NCBI GenBank assembly: GCA_905616395.1
Contig: CAJQSQ010000006.1
Location: 62,001 to 126,000 of the forward strand
DNA from: an uncultured Candidatus Pelagibacter sp.
GTDB taxonomy: Bacteria; Pseudomonadota; Alphaproteobacteria; Pelagibacterales; Pelagibacteraceae
Reading direction: 5' to 3'
Length of the DNA stretch: 64,000 nt
In this document: piece by piece, positions 32,633 to 41,921 of the stretch
How positions within the stretch are numbered: position 1 is the first letter of the stretch
Layout: every line of letters starts with the position of its first letter
The notes under the pieces: generated by a model
What the model saw: the letters and a program-made list of their open reading frames with translations, nothing else
What the model was told of the DNA's origin: nothing
Database searches by the model: none
Program-made: the position numbers and the translations under genes

Positions 32633-34131
32633 TTGAAGGCATTTTAATTGGATTAAAAACAGCTCTTACATTTCAAAATATATTTATGGTTATGATTGGT
32701 TGTTTTTTCGGAACAATCATTGGAATGCTGCCAGGTCTTGGACCAATGACGGCAATCGCATTAATGATACCAATTACTTATGGTTTTGATCCAGCTACTG
32801 GATTAATTTTAATGGCTGGTGTTTATTATGGTGCAGTATTTGGTGGGTCAACTTCGTCAATTTTACTAAATGCGCCTGGTGTTCCCGGAACTGTTGCGAC
32901 ATCATTTGATGGTTACCCTATGGCACAACAAGGTAAAGCAGGAAAAGCTTTAGCTATAGCTGCATGGAGTTCATTTGCTGGAGGAACACTTGCTACAATA
33001 TATTTATTATTCCTTGCACCAAGTTTATCAAAAGTAAGCTTATCATTTAGATCACCAGATTATTTTGCTTTAATGATATTGGGTCTAACTGCAATTGCCG
33101 CTTTTTCATCAAAGGGTCAATTTATAAAGGCAATGATGATGGTAGTTCTTGGTTTAATGTTGGCATCAGTAGGTCAAGATTCTTTATCTGATATTACAAG
33201 ATTTACTTTTAATAATATGAACTTAACAGATGGAATAAGCTTTGTTTTGGTTGTAATGGCAACTTTTGCAATGAGTGAAGCATTAACAATTATTTTAAAA
33301 AGAAATGATCCTTCTGCAGTAGCAAAACAAGTTTCATTGACAGAGCTTGGTTCAATCAAGATTAATAAAGAGGAAAGGACTCAAATGTTAAAAGCTATTC
33401 CTCGGAATTCAGTTATTGGTTTTTTAATTGGAGTTTTACCAGGTGCTGGAGCAACTATCGCTTCATTTTTAGCATATGGTATGGAAAGAAATTTTGTTAG
33501 TGATGAAGAAAAAGAAAAATTTGGAAAAGGTAGTGTTCATGGATTAACAGCACCAGAAACCGCAAATAATGCAGCATGTTCTGGAGCTTTTGTTCCTTTA
33601 TTAACTTTAGGAATTCCAGGAAGCGGAACTACCGCTGTAATGCTTGGAGCTTTATTAGGTTTTGGTATTCAGCCTGGTCCAAGACTTTATATAACTAACC
33701 CAGAAATTTTCTGGTCAGTTATTATGTCTATGTACATTGGAATGGTCATATTACTCATATTGAATTTGCCCTTAATTCCTTACATAGCAAGAATACTTGC
33801 TGTACCTAAAAATTATTTAATACCTTTGATATTATTTTTTTCAATTACAGGAATTTATGTAATGTCTTTTAATAATTTTGATATTTATTTAATGATTGGA
33901 ATTGCAGTTATTGCAACTTTTATGCGCTTATACGATTTTCCGATGCCACCTCTAATTTTAGCCTTTGTTCTCGGTGGTCTAATGGAAGAAAATTTAAGAA
34001 GATCATTGCTAATCAGTGATGGATCGTGGGATTTTTTATGGAGTAGACCTCTTACAGCATCAATAATAGCAGTGACAATATCTATTGTTAGTTGGCAGGT
34101 ATATAAAACTTTAAAAAATAGAAAAGTTTAA
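32629..34131 (+). CDS. tctA: Tripartite tricarboxylate transporter large membrane subunit
   Basis: This is the 500-residue TctA channel subunit, with about twelve helices. Two halves share the motif GMLPGLGPMTAIALMIPITYG and GVLPGAGATIASFLAYG, and the family also shows GGSTSSILLNAPGVPGTVAT and TLGIPGSGTTAVMLGALLGFGIQPGP. It takes up a carboxylate driven by an ion gradient. A maleate-isomerase-like gene is next on the strand, which hints that the cargo could be a C4 or related dicarboxylate; this is inference. Confidence 0.94.
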   Translation: MIEGILIGLKTALTFQNIFMVMIGCFFGTIIGMLPGLGPMTAIALMIPITYGFDPATGLILMAGVYYGAVFGGSTSSILLNAPGVPGTVATSFDGYPMAQQGKAGKALAIAAWSSFAGGTLATIYLLFLAPSLSKVSLSFRSPDYFALMILGLTAIAAFSSKGQFIKAMMMVVLGLMLASVGQDSLSDITRFTFNNMNLTDGISFVLVVMATFAMSEALTIILKRNDPSAVAKQVSLTELGSIKINKEERTQMLKAIPRNSVIGFLIGVLPGAGATIASFLAYGMERNFVSDEEKEKFGKGSVHGLTAPETANNAACSGAFVPLLTLGIPGSGTTAVMLGALLGFGIQPGPRLYITNPEIFWSVIMSMYIGMVILLILNLPLIPYIARILAVPKNYLIPLILFFSITGIYVMSFNNFDIYLMIGIAVIATFMRLYDFPMPPLILAFVLGGLMEENLRRSLLISDGSWDFLWSRPLTASIIAVTISIVSWQVYKTLKNRKV

Positions 34132-34219
34132 TTTAGAATTTATTAGAATTAGATAGGTCTTAAAAAAAACTGTCTAAAACTTAAAAAAAATGTAAATGTA
34201 AATTTAGATAAAAAAAATT

Positions 34220-34996
34220 ATGATTTCTCAAAAAACTGCCCGACGTGTTGGTCTTATTGTACCAAGTTCAAATGTTACTATGGAAACAGAGATACCAGCA
34301 CTCTTACGTGCAAGAGAAGATATTTTTCCAGACCATTTCACTTTTCATTCCTCACGTATGAGAATGAAAAATGTAACAAAAGAAGAGTTGGAACGGATGG
34401 ATGATGATAGTCTTCGTTGTGCTGCTGAACTCTCTGATGCTGCAGTAGAAGTACAAGCTTATGCCTGCCTTGTTGCAATTATGAGCAGAGGTCATGGTTA
34501 TCACAATGTCAGTGCTAAAAGACTATTCGAGGCCAGCGCTTCTAATGGATCACCAACACCAACAGTCAGCTCGGCTGGAGCTTTAGTTGATGCACTTCAT
34601 GCACTAGGTGCAAAAAAAGTCTCAATTATTTGTCCGTACATGAAACCATTGTCAAAAATGGTTGTTGATTATATTGAAAGTGAAGGTGTAGAGGTAAAAG
34701 ATTACTTGGCATTAGAAATTCCAAATAATTTAGATGTTGCTTCACAAGATCCTATGGCGCCAGCTGAACTTTGGAAAAAACTTGATACAAAAGGTGTGGA
34801 CGTAATCGTTGCTTCAGCTTGTGTTCAAATGCCGTCTTTACCTGCTATTGAAGCAATAGAAGAGCAAACTGGTATTCCTACATTATCTGCTTCAGTTGCT
34901 ACTACTTGGAGTATTTTGCAGGCCTTAGAATTAAAAGCTATTGCACCAGGAGGGGGAACTCTTTTGAAGACAAATATAAAAAACACTAAAGAGTAG
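34220..34996 (+). CDS. Maleate isomerase / arylmalonate decarboxylase family protein
   Basis: This is a two-domain Asp/Glu-racemase-fold protein of 258 residues. The N-terminal VGLIVPSSNVTMETEIP, the first catalytic Cys in AYACLVAIMSRG and the second Cys in SACVQMPSLPAIEAIE match maleate cis-trans isomerases, which convert maleate to fumarate. It directly follows TctCBA on the same strand, so it may act on the imported acid. Unlike neighbours it uses several CGN arginine codons (CGA, CGT, CGG) and has higher G+C, suggesting recent acquisition. A role in nicotinate-type catabolism is possible, but other genes of that pathway are absent. Confidence 0.82.
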   Translation: MISQKTARRVGLIVPSSNVTMETEIPALLRAREDIFPDHFTFHSSRMRMKNVTKEELERMDDDSLRCAAELSDAAVEVQAYACLVAIMSRGHGYHNVSAKRLFEASASNGSPTPTVSSAGALVDALHALGAKKVSIICPYMKPLSKMVVDYIESEGVEVKDYLALEIPNNLDVASQDPMAPAELWKKLDTKGVDVIVASACVQMPSLPAIEAIEEQTGIPTLSASVATTWSILQALELKAIAPGGGTLLKTNIKNTKE

Positions 34997-35002
34997 AAAG
35001 AT

Positions 35003-36085
35003 TTAATTTAAAATTTTTTTATATTCCTCAATTATTTTATTCCATTCAAAATTAGAAGAATTTTCCTTAGCAGCTTTGCCATATTCGTGGAATTTATTAT
35101 TTTCTAACATTGAATTAATTGACGAATACACTTCATCTAATTCATTGCCATCACAGATTAAGCCTGTTTTTTTATGTTCGATTGCATCTGCTGCACCCCC
35201 ATGTTTACCCCCAAGAGAAGGCACTCCATATTGAGCAGCCTCAACATAAGCTATCCCAAATCCTTCAACAGATTTTTTATGAACTATTGATGGCATTACA
35301 AAAATATTTGATTTAGCAACTAGTGCATTTTTTAATTCATTAGAGATATCTTTAAAGAACATTACTTGGGGTTGAAGGCCTAATTCTGCTACTAATTTTT
35401 TAATGTTTTCTTCTTCATCACCATAACCCACGCAAATGTAGACAATACTAGGGTAAATCTGTTTTAAATTTCGAAGAGCCATAATTATCTTTTCATGATT
35501 TTTTCTTTTATCAAATCTTGAAACTGTAATTAATCTTGGCGATTTATGTTTTAATAAATTTTCTACTTTATCTAAAGTTTTTTTATCCAATTCTTCAACA
35601 GGATCAACCCCAGGATTAATAACTATAATTTTATCCTGCTGAACCCCCAATGAAATAGCTAAATTTTTAGTGTACTCAGAATTTGCAACAATGGTTTCAA
35701 CATTATCCAGTACTTCTAATACTCTTTTATTAAGAGAGGTGCCTTTTTCATGATTAATTTCTTTACCATGGATCAAGCATATCTTTTTTTTATTAGTTTT
35801 AAGATGTTCTAAACTTTTCCAATGATCGGCGATAATGCTATCAATTTTATTTTCTTTAATAAATTCATTAATAAGTTGGGCTTTTCTATATTTTCTAAGA
35901 AGCTTTATTCCACCAACTCGCTCTATTGAAAAAGAAACTTGCTCATCAAATAACTTATGATTTTCATGATAATCAGCAAATACTTTTATCATGTAGTGTT
36001 TTGAAAGTTCATTTGCTAACCCCCACATTAAATTTTGCATACCACCTATTTCAGGTGGAAATGAGTGAGTAACTATTAAATACAC
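35003..36085 (-). CDS. Family 4 glycosyltransferase
   Basis: This is a GT-B retaining glycosyltransferase of 360 residues. N-terminal THSFPPEIGGMQNLMWGLANEL is the acceptor-domain glycine-rich loop. The C-terminal donor domain shows VSRFDKRKNHEKIIMAL, YVCVGYGDEEE-type strands, and the E-x7-E motif GFGIAYVEAAQYGVP. It probably adds a hexose to a lipid-linked or surface glycan. It begins with GTG at 36085, 3 nt after the stop of the redoxin gene upstream, so the two are coexpressed. Confidence 0.9.
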   Translation of the reverse strand: MYLIVTHSFPPEIGGMQNLMWGLANELSKHYMIKVFADYHENHKLFDEQVSFSIERVGGIKLLRKYRKAQLINEFIKENKIDSIIADHWKSLEHLKTNKKKICLIHGKEINHEKGTSLNKRVLEVLDNVETIVANSEYTKNLAISLGVQQDKIIVINPGVDPVEELDKKTLDKVENLLKHKSPRLITVSRFDKRKNHEKIIMALRNLKQIYPSIVYICVGYGDEEENIKKLVAELGLQPQVMFFKDISNELKNALVAKSNIFVMPSIVHKKSVEGFGIAYVEAAQYGVPSLGGKHGGAADAIEHKKTGLICDGNELDEVYSSINSMLENNKFHEYGKAAKENSSNFEWNKIIEEYKKILN

Positions 36086-36088
36086 AAT

Positions 36089-36655
36089 CTATTTAAACCA
36101 TTTAATGCCACATCCTACTCCTGGATCTTGTTCTCTGGGTCCTTTACCTGTTTTTGCTATAGTAATCATTGCATCCATTAGATCATCTTTTGAATTCTTT
36201 AATCGAGTTCTAGGACGGGTCTCATTATCTAATTCATAAATTCGACCTCTATATTGAAGTTCTAAATCTAAATTAAATCCAAAAAAATCAGGTGTACATT
36301 TGGCATCATATTTTTTTCCAATACTTTGGTCTTTATCTATTACATAAGGGAAATCAAAATTATATTTTTTACTAAAAGAAATCATGTTTTCAAAAGAGTC
36401 CTCAGGATATTCCAAAGGATCATTTGACATAATAGCGATAGAGTTAATCTTATACTTTTTTATTTCTTTACTAATTCTAACTATGTCATTAATTGTTGCA
36501 ATTACGTAAGGGCAGTGATTACATATGAACATTATTAATAATCCATTTTCTCCCTTACAATCATTTAAATTAATTAATTTATTTTCAGTCGAAAGTAACT
36601 CAAAGTATTCTGCTTTTTTATCAAATTCACAGATTGCAGTTTTTTCTAAAGTCAT
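36089..36655 (-). CDS. Thioredoxin-fold redoxin, PRX-like with CxxC
   Basis: This is a 188-residue redoxin of the AhpC-TSA/TlpA-like group with active site FICNHCPYV (Cys45 and Cys48). CNHCPY is characteristic of a PRX-like1 family of uncharacterised redoxins. Conserved neighbours are SNDPLEYPEDSF, FPYVIDKDQSIGKKYDAKCTPDFFGF and YRGRIYELDNETRPRTR. It has no signal peptide, so it acts in the cytoplasm. The start is separated from the divergent carbonic anhydrase-like gene by very few bases. The physiological partner is unknown. Confidence 0.85.
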   Translation of the reverse strand: MTLEKTAICEFDKKAEYFELLSTENKLINLNDCKGENGLLIMFICNHCPYVIATINDIVRISKEIKKYKINSIAIMSNDPLEYPEDSFENMISFSKKYNFDFPYVIDKDQSIGKKYDAKCTPDFFGFNLDLELQYRGRIYELDNETRPRTRLKNSKDDLMDAMITIAKTGKGPREQDPGVGCGIKWFK

Positions 36656-36673
36656 TTTATGTTACTTTATATT

Positions 36674-37186
36674 ATGATTTATAGTTTGGAAGATAAAAAA
36701 GTTAAAAATTTAGGTGAAAATTGGTCTGCATCTAATGCATCAATTATTGGAGACGTTACTTTAGAAAAAAATACCAGCATTTGGTTTAATGTTACCTTAA
36801 GAGGTGATGTTGAAAATATTTATGTTGGTGAAGGGTCAAATGTTCAAGATGGTAGTGTATTGCATACTGATCCTGGTTACCCATTAAAAATTGGTAAAGA
36901 TGTAACCATTGGTCACTTGGTTATGCTTCATGGCTGCATCATTGAAGACAATTCTTTAATTGGAATTGGGGCTGTAATTTTAAATGGAGCAAAGATTGGA
37001 AAAAATTGCATCATAGGAGCTAATGCACTGATCACTGAAAATAAAATCATCCCTGATAATTCTTTAGTTGTTGGTTCACCTGGTAAAATTGTAAGACAAG
37101 TATCAACTGAAGAAGCAAAATCAATTACTGAAAATGCCATTCACTATCAAGATAACTGGAAAAAATACTCTAAATCAATATTCTAA
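36674..37186 (+). CDS. Gamma-carbonic-anhydrase-like hexapeptide protein
   Basis: This is a left-handed beta-helix protein of the YrdA/PaaY/gamma-class carbonic anhydrase family. Three metal-ligand histidines are visible in SVLHTD, TIGHLVMLHGC (two His), and hexapeptide repeats run through GAVILNGAKIGKNCIIGANALI. The family end is ENKIIPDNSLVVGSPGKIVRQ. The track starts at 36659, but the second Met (MIYSLEDKKVK, at 36674) matches the usual start and leaves a more reasonable gap to the divergent gene. Whether it hydrates CO2 or hydrolyses thioesters is open. Confidence 0.88.
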   Translation: MIYSLEDKKVKNLGENWSASNASIIGDVTLEKNTSIWFNVTLRGDVENIYVGEGSNVQDGSVLHTDPGYPLKIGKDVTIGHLVMLHGCIIEDNSLIGIGAVILNGAKIGKNCIIGANALITENKIIPDNSLVVGSPGKIVRQVSTEEAKSITENAIHYQDNWKKYSKSIF

Positions 37187-37298
37187 AACCCAAAACAGGC
37201 TTTTGTTTAATAGACATTTAATCTTAAATAGATAATTAACCTATATTGGGTTTTTAATTTCTAGATATTGTAAAGTTTTTACTTAAAATGATACTTTA

Positions 37299-38147
37299 AT
37301 GAAAAAAATTTTTGTACTGATTCTTACTTTCTTTATCTTTAACGCATCAAATGCTGATATTTTAAAAATTAAAGATAATTTTTTTAGCTCAATAGAGAGT
37401 TTTTTAGATGGTAACTTTGATGACACTGATTTCTCAATCAAGTCAACAGAGGGCCTAAAACCACAAATTGGAATTTTAACTTTTAAACCATTAAACGATA
37501 CTGATGATGGTTTAACTTTTTTCCAAGGATCTTTTTTTACTCATGATGGAGACAGAGAAACTTTAAACTTAGGTTTTGGAAAAAGAATACTAAGCAATGA
37601 TGAAAGTTTTTTGTTTGGTTTAAATGGATTTTATGATCATGAGTTAGATTATGATCATCAAAGAGCAAGTATAGGTGGTGAAATAAAGTCTTCAATACTT
37701 GAATTAAGCACCAATCATTATTTTGGAATATCTGGAGAGCAAACAGGAAAAAACAATATTAAAGAAGAAGTTGCAGATGGGTATGATTTAGAATTTGGAG
37801 CACATGTTCCATATATTCCAACTGCAAAAATGTACGCTAAAATATTTGAATATGATATTCCAGGTGGATTAGATTTTGAAGGAATAGAATATTCTTCAAA
37901 TATTGGGATACCAAACTCTGGAATGAATTTTGAAGTTGGTTATAAAGATTATGGGAATAATGGTCATGATGACCAGTGGTTCTTTAACTTAACTTTTAGT
38001 TTAAATAAAATGAACCCTAATACTAGCTTTGTATCTGACAAAGCCTTTGAAAGAGTTTCAATGAAAGATAAAAAATACGAAAAAGTTAGAAGAGAAAACT
38101 TAATTGTTAAATCAAAAGCTTTCTCTGTTAAAGCAGGAGGATTTTAA
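37299..38147 (+). CDS. Free-standing inverse-autotransporter-like beta-barrel, copy 1
   Basis: This outer-membrane protein of 282 residues has a signal peptide (LTFFIFNASNA). The barrel resembles the translocator of intimin/invasin: alternating strands such as FFQGSFFTHDGDRETLNLGFGKR and FLFGLNGFYDHELDYDHQRASIGGE, then LELSTNHYFGIS, as in NAFYDHDL and LKLSANGYLGLS of intimins. After the barrel, EKVRRENLIV corresponds to the VxRNNNIVLEY linker, and the chain ends there without passenger domains. The partner gene starts at the next base after a good AGGAGG site. Two paralogs follow at 41922 and 43664. I infer a pore or anchor for the partner. Confidence 0.75.
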   Translation: MKKIFVLILTFFIFNASNADILKIKDNFFSSIESFLDGNFDDTDFSIKSTEGLKPQIGILTFKPLNDTDDGLTFFQGSFFTHDGDRETLNLGFGKRILSNDESFLFGLNGFYDHELDYDHQRASIGGEIKSSILELSTNHYFGISGEQTGKNNIKEEVADGYDLEFGAHVPYIPTAKMYAKIFEYDIPGGLDFEGIEYSSNIGIPNSGMNFEVGYKDYGNNGHDDQWFFNLTFSLNKMNPNTSFVSDKAFERVSMKDKKYEKVRRENLIVKSKAFSVKAGGF

Positions 38148-39005
38148 ATGAAACATATTAAATATTTATTTCTAGTATTATGTACAATTTTTGTATTTGA
38201 GATGATTAGTTTTAATAAAGCTGAGGCCGGCGCATGTACAGTTACTTCTGGAGTTGTTGCAGAAGATGATATTGATAATTCATGTGATACAGTGCCCGAT
38301 ATTTATGAAGTAGTAATTTATAAATTATATTTATGTACAAGTGCTCCAACAGAAGCAACTACATCATCGACAGTTGTTTTAACTCCATGTTCACAAATCT
38401 TTAATAATGATAGTGGAGCAACTGCTTCTGTAACCCAAGGTTCGGATATTACTCTAGATGGTGCATACACAAGACCTCCAAATGGTACCTATACTCATGG
38501 ATATGCTTACATGGACAATACTTTTGGTATAACTTGGTCAGGTAAAATTGAGGCATCAATGACAGGAATGACTGGAGGTACTGGAGTTTTTTGTGCGACT
38601 GTAGCTGGCTCAGGAACACACGCACAAGGTAGTACTCATAATAATAGTTCTATTTGTAGCTCTACAGACAATCTTACAGCAGGAAAATTTGTTGAAACTA
38701 TGAAACAATTTGGTGGATCGAGCGATAACTTTTTATCAAAAGGAGAAGCAACCAATATCAACGGAACTACAGCGAGTATTGTTGGATTATTAGTTGATAC
38801 CAACGGGCATAGAGCTGCAAGCACAGGAGAAGTTGTTAAGCTCGAAGGTTTAGTTACGTTCGCAAATCCAGTCGTTGTTACTACAAAAACTACCTCTCTA
38901 AGTATGAATTTTAATGTAGGCGAGGGAATGCATCTTAATGATGGTGGTAGTAATAAATTACAGGTTGGAAGTGGACCTTTTCAAGCTATCATGACAGCAA
39001 ATTAA
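38148..39005 (+). CDS. Secreted Cys-containing partner of barrel 1, unknown
   Basis: I know no family for this 285-residue exported protein. The signal peptide is MKHIKYLFLVLCTIFVFEMISFNKAEA. The mature part is rich in Thr, Ser, Gly and Ala with short beta-like stretches, and has several Cys, for example YKLYLC and LTPCSQIF. The Y-x-V-V-I-Y-K-L-x-L-C segment aligns with YKLTIYKIELC and LKITVTKIELC of the partners at 42802 and 44540. It begins immediately after the barrel 1 stop, with AGGAGG inside the barrel's last codons, so the two are made together. A surface-exposed passenger or adhesin-like protein is my inference. Confidence 0.6.
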   Translation: MKHIKYLFLVLCTIFVFEMISFNKAEAGACTVTSGVVAEDDIDNSCDTVPDIYEVVIYKLYLCTSAPTEATTSSTVVLTPCSQIFNNDSGATASVTQGSDITLDGAYTRPPNGTYTHGYAYMDNTFGITWSGKIEASMTGMTGGTGVFCATVAGSGTHAQGSTHNNSSICSSTDNLTAGKFVETMKQFGGSSDNFLSKGEATNINGTTASIVGLLVDTNGHRAASTGEVVKLEGLVTFANPVVVTTKTTSLSMNFNVGEGMHLNDGGSNKLQVGSGPFQAIMTAN

Positions 39006-39078
39006 AATTGGTTTAAATTAAGATTAAATTTTTTTAAATAAATCAATACGAAATCATATAAACTTTACTTATAATTCT

Positions 39079-40221
39079 ATGAAAAAAATAATCTTAATAT
39101 TAATATCCATTCTTTTCACATCAAATGTTTATGCACATTCTACTAAGGGTGTAACTCCTAACTTTGATTATAAGCAAAATTGCACAAAAAAAAATTCAGT
39201 ATTAAATTATATTTCAAAACACAAGCTGTATCGTGGAGACAAAGGTGAAATAATTAAATTTAATTCATATACAGCTTTTGATGTACAAAATGTAATGAGT
39301 GGAGCTTATAAAAAAAACCCAATAGAAATAACAGGCTTACTTACTTTACCTAAGGGTGATGCCAAGGTTCCAATTGTAATTATTACTCATAGTAGTGGTG
39401 GACCAGTAATGTATGTCTGGAACGACTTTAATTACCATGCATATAGAAATCTTTTAGATGCAGGAATTGGTGTAATGTTTATTGATAATTTTTGCCAACG
39501 AGGAGCAAGAGAAACATACAGAGATCAATCTAGAGTACCAGCTATAAGTGGTGCAATTGATGCCATGATGGCTTTAGAGTTATTGAAATCTCACCCTAGA
39601 TCAAATGGAAAATTTGGAACTAATGGTCACTCAAGAGGTGGAACAAACTCTCTTTATTTAGGAGAGGTTAAATTCACATCAAATTTTGTTGAAGGAACAA
39701 AAGGTTTTGATGCAATTCTTGGTGAAGCAGCCGAATGTAGATTGGCAGGTTTATTTTTAGAACCAGAGTTAACATCTAATACAAAATTACTTTATGTTCA
39801 TGGTGAATTAGACAATTATACCCTAGCAAAAGATTGCGAAGCACATGTAAAAAGAATTAAAGCAAAACCAGGACAAGTAAAAATTGATATTAAAGAGGGG
39901 TGGTATCACGATTGGCATGCTGGCTTTAAACCAAAAAAAGTTAGAGCACAGAACCTGAATAAGTGTCCAGAAATATTTGTTGATAATAATGGCTTTGTTG
40001 TAGGTCCAATGATTGATCTTGTTTTAAATAAATACAAAATTTTTCCATCTATGGAAGCTGCCAGAAAAGCTTCTGAAGATGAACCAGTCAAAACATTCAA
40101 AAAAATGTTTAAAATATTTAAACAAGAAAAATGCATTAAAAGAGGTGTGATGATAGGTGGTAAACATATCGATGAATATATGCCTCAATTTATGAACTTC
40201 TTTAAAGAAAACCTGCTTTAA
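39079..40221 (+). CDS. Secreted alpha/beta hydrolase, copy 1
   Basis: This is a periplasmic or extracellular serine hydrolase of the dienelactone-hydrolase type. The signal peptide is MKKIILILISILFTSNVYA. The nucleophile elbow is GHSRGG with Ser185, the acid is probably the Asp in VHGELDNYTLAKDC, and the base is a His in GWYHDWHAG. HSSGGP early on may form the oxyanion hole. The 380 residues include a Cys-rich C-terminus. A close paralog follows 18 nt later. Substrate is unknown. Its position between two barrel/partner pairs suggests it belongs to the same surface system. Confidence 0.85.
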   Translation: MKKIILILISILFTSNVYAHSTKGVTPNFDYKQNCTKKNSVLNYISKHKLYRGDKGEIIKFNSYTAFDVQNVMSGAYKKNPIEITGLLTLPKGDAKVPIVIITHSSGGPVMYVWNDFNYHAYRNLLDAGIGVMFIDNFCQRGARETYRDQSRVPAISGAIDAMMALELLKSHPRSNGKFGTNGHSRGGTNSLYLGEVKFTSNFVEGTKGFDAILGEAAECRLAGLFLEPELTSNTKLLYVHGELDNYTLAKDCEAHVKRIKAKPGQVKIDIKEGWYHDWHAGFKPKKVRAQNLNKCPEIFVDNNGFVVGPMIDLVLNKYKIFPSMEAARKASEDEPVKTFKKMFKIFKQEKCIKRGVMIGGKHIDEYMPQFMNFFKENLL

Positions 40222-40239
40222 ATCCTGGTTAAATACTAA

Positions 40240-41379
40240 ATGAAAAAAATAATTTTAATATTTATAACAGTTTTATTTACATCTAATGTTTTTGGACATG
40301 ACTCTCAAAGTGGCACAAAAATGGACACTAGCAAAGAATGTACAAAAAAAAAATCAATGTTGAATTTCCTCTCAAAAAATAAAAATTGGAAAAATAGAGG
40401 TAAATTAATAAAATTTAATTCTTATACAGGTTTTGATGTCAGAACTGTAATTAATGGAGCATATAAAAAACATCCAATCGAGATAACAGGTTTTTTATCT
40501 CTACCAGAAGGATCTAGTAAAGTTCCAATCGTGATCTGGACACATAGTAGTGGTGGACCTGGAATGTATATTTGGAATGACTGGACTTATCATGGTTATA
40601 GAAATTTATTGGATGAGGGCATAGGTGTAATGTTTATAGATAATTTTTGTTCACGAGGTGCAAGGGAAACTTGGAGAGACCAATCAAGAGTTCCTGCTAT
40701 CAATGGTGCAATAGATGCTATGATGGCACTAAAAGTATTAAAATCTCATCCAAGATCTAATGGAAAATTTGGAACCACAGGACACTCAAGGGGTGGTTTA
40801 AACTCTCTTTATTTAAGTGAGGTAAAATTTACTTCTTTGTTTTTAGATGGAACAACAGGCTTTGACGCAATATTGCCTGAAGCAGCAGAATGTAAAATGG
40901 CTGGTTTATTCATTGAACCAGAATTGACAACTAACACTAAATTACTTTATGTTCATGGTGGAGCCGATGATTATACTTTGGCCAAGCATTGTGAAGAACA
41001 TGTTAAAAGAATTAAAGCTGAACCAGGTCAAATAGAAATTGATATTAAAGATGGATGGTTTCATGAATGGCACTCAGGTTCAAAACCAAAAAAAATTAAG
41101 ATGGCAATGATTTTTCATAAATGTCCATCTATATATGTCGACAATGAAGGTAATACTATCGGCCCAATGACAGACTTAATAATAAATAAATACAAGATTT
41201 TTCCATCTATGGAAGCAGCTATGAAAGCTACAGAAGAAGAGCCGAGAAAAACATTTAAAAAAATGTTTAAAGTTTTAAAAAAAGAAAAATGCCTTGAAAG
41301 AGGAGTTACAATTGGTGGTAAACATATGGATGAATATATGCCTCAATTTATGAACTTCTTTAAAGAAAACCTACTTTAA
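40240..41379 (+). CDS. Secreted alpha/beta hydrolase, copy 2
   Basis: This is a tandem paralog of the preceding hydrolase, of nearly equal length (379 aa), with the same signal peptide type (MKKIILIFITVLFTSNVFG) and the same catalytic segments GHSRGG, VHGGADDYTLAKHC and GWFHEWHSG. The C-termini (HMDEYMPQFMNFFKENLL) are almost identical to copy 1. The two differ mainly in the N-terminal region and around substrate-side loops (GFLSLPEG, WTYHGYRN). A recent duplication followed by divergence is likely. It is followed within 4 nt by the GTG-started regulator. Confidence 0.85.
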   Translation: MKKIILIFITVLFTSNVFGHDSQSGTKMDTSKECTKKKSMLNFLSKNKNWKNRGKLIKFNSYTGFDVRTVINGAYKKHPIEITGFLSLPEGSSKVPIVIWTHSSGGPGMYIWNDWTYHGYRNLLDEGIGVMFIDNFCSRGARETWRDQSRVPAINGAIDAMMALKVLKSHPRSNGKFGTTGHSRGGLNSLYLSEVKFTSLFLDGTTGFDAILPEAAECKMAGLFIEPELTTNTKLLYVHGGADDYTLAKHCEEHVKRIKAEPGQIEIDIKDGWFHEWHSGSKPKKIKMAMIFHKCPSIYVDNEGNTIGPMTDLIINKYKIFPSMEAAMKATEEEPRKTFKKMFKVLKKEKCLERGVTIGGKHMDEYMPQFMNFFKENLL

Positions 41380-41382
41380 GTC

Positions 41383-41835
41383 GTGGTTAAAAATGTAAAT
41401 AGTGAGTTAATTTATTCAGCAATAAATCTTCACATTAACCATTTTTTAAATGTAAAAAAACTTGCGAAACATGATTATGAAAGTCACATGATTTTGTTAA
41501 CAGTATATTCACATTTTCTTTTTCAAACAATTGTCAAGGGCAAATCATTTAGTTGGAAAGAAGTTTTTGAAAAAACGGAGACCGAAGAACACAAGACATT
41601 AATGAAAGATAGAAAATTGACAATTTTTTCAGTCGCAGAAAACCTATTGATGCCTCAAGAAACAGTAAGAAGAAAGTTAGAAAAATTATGTAATAGAAAA
41701 TTATTAGATTATTCTAAATCAGATGGGTTAAGTTTAGGTAAAAAGTTTAAAGAAACAATCGAACCACTAGGCAAGGTTGATGGACAAGAGATTTTTGCTT
41801 TGCTTGAAAAATTTGAAAAAGCCAAAAAGCAGTAG
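41383..41835 (+). CDS. Winged-helix-like regulator
   Basis: This 150-residue cytoplasmic protein begins with GTG 4 nt after hydrolase 2. The segment LTIFSVAENLLMPQETVRRKLEKLCNRKLLDYSKSDGLSLG reads as a helix-turn-helix and wing of the CRP/MarR kind: a helix, a turn, a recognition helix PQETVRRKLEKL, and a beta wing. The N-terminal half is helical and could dimerise. It is the only regulator in the beta-barrel island and may control the barrel and hydrolase genes. The DNA-binding assignment is by pattern only. Confidence 0.65.
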   Translation: MVKNVNSELIYSAINLHINHFLNVKKLAKHDYESHMILLTVYSHFLFQTIVKGKSFSWKEVFEKTETEEHKTLMKDRKLTIFSVAENLLMPQETVRRKLEKLCNRKLLDYSKSDGLSLGKKFKETIEPLGKVDGQEIFALLEKFEKAKKQ

Positions 41836-41860
41836 ACAAAATATTTAGTTTTGTCATTTA

Positions 41861-41882
41861 AAACCTATTTAGGGTTTTTTAT
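41861..41882 (+). terminator. Terminator-like hairpin before barrel 2
   Basis: AAAACCT-ATTT-AGGGTTTTTTATT forms a short stem (one bulged G) with a T-run, after the regulator gene and about 40 nt before barrel 2. Similar AACCTATATTGGGTTTTT near 37240 and AACCCATTTTAGGTT near 43603 precede the other two barrels. Confidence 0.55.
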
Positions 41883-41921
41883 TCCTTTTAAATATAATTT
41901 TTTACGGTAAAAGATACTGTA

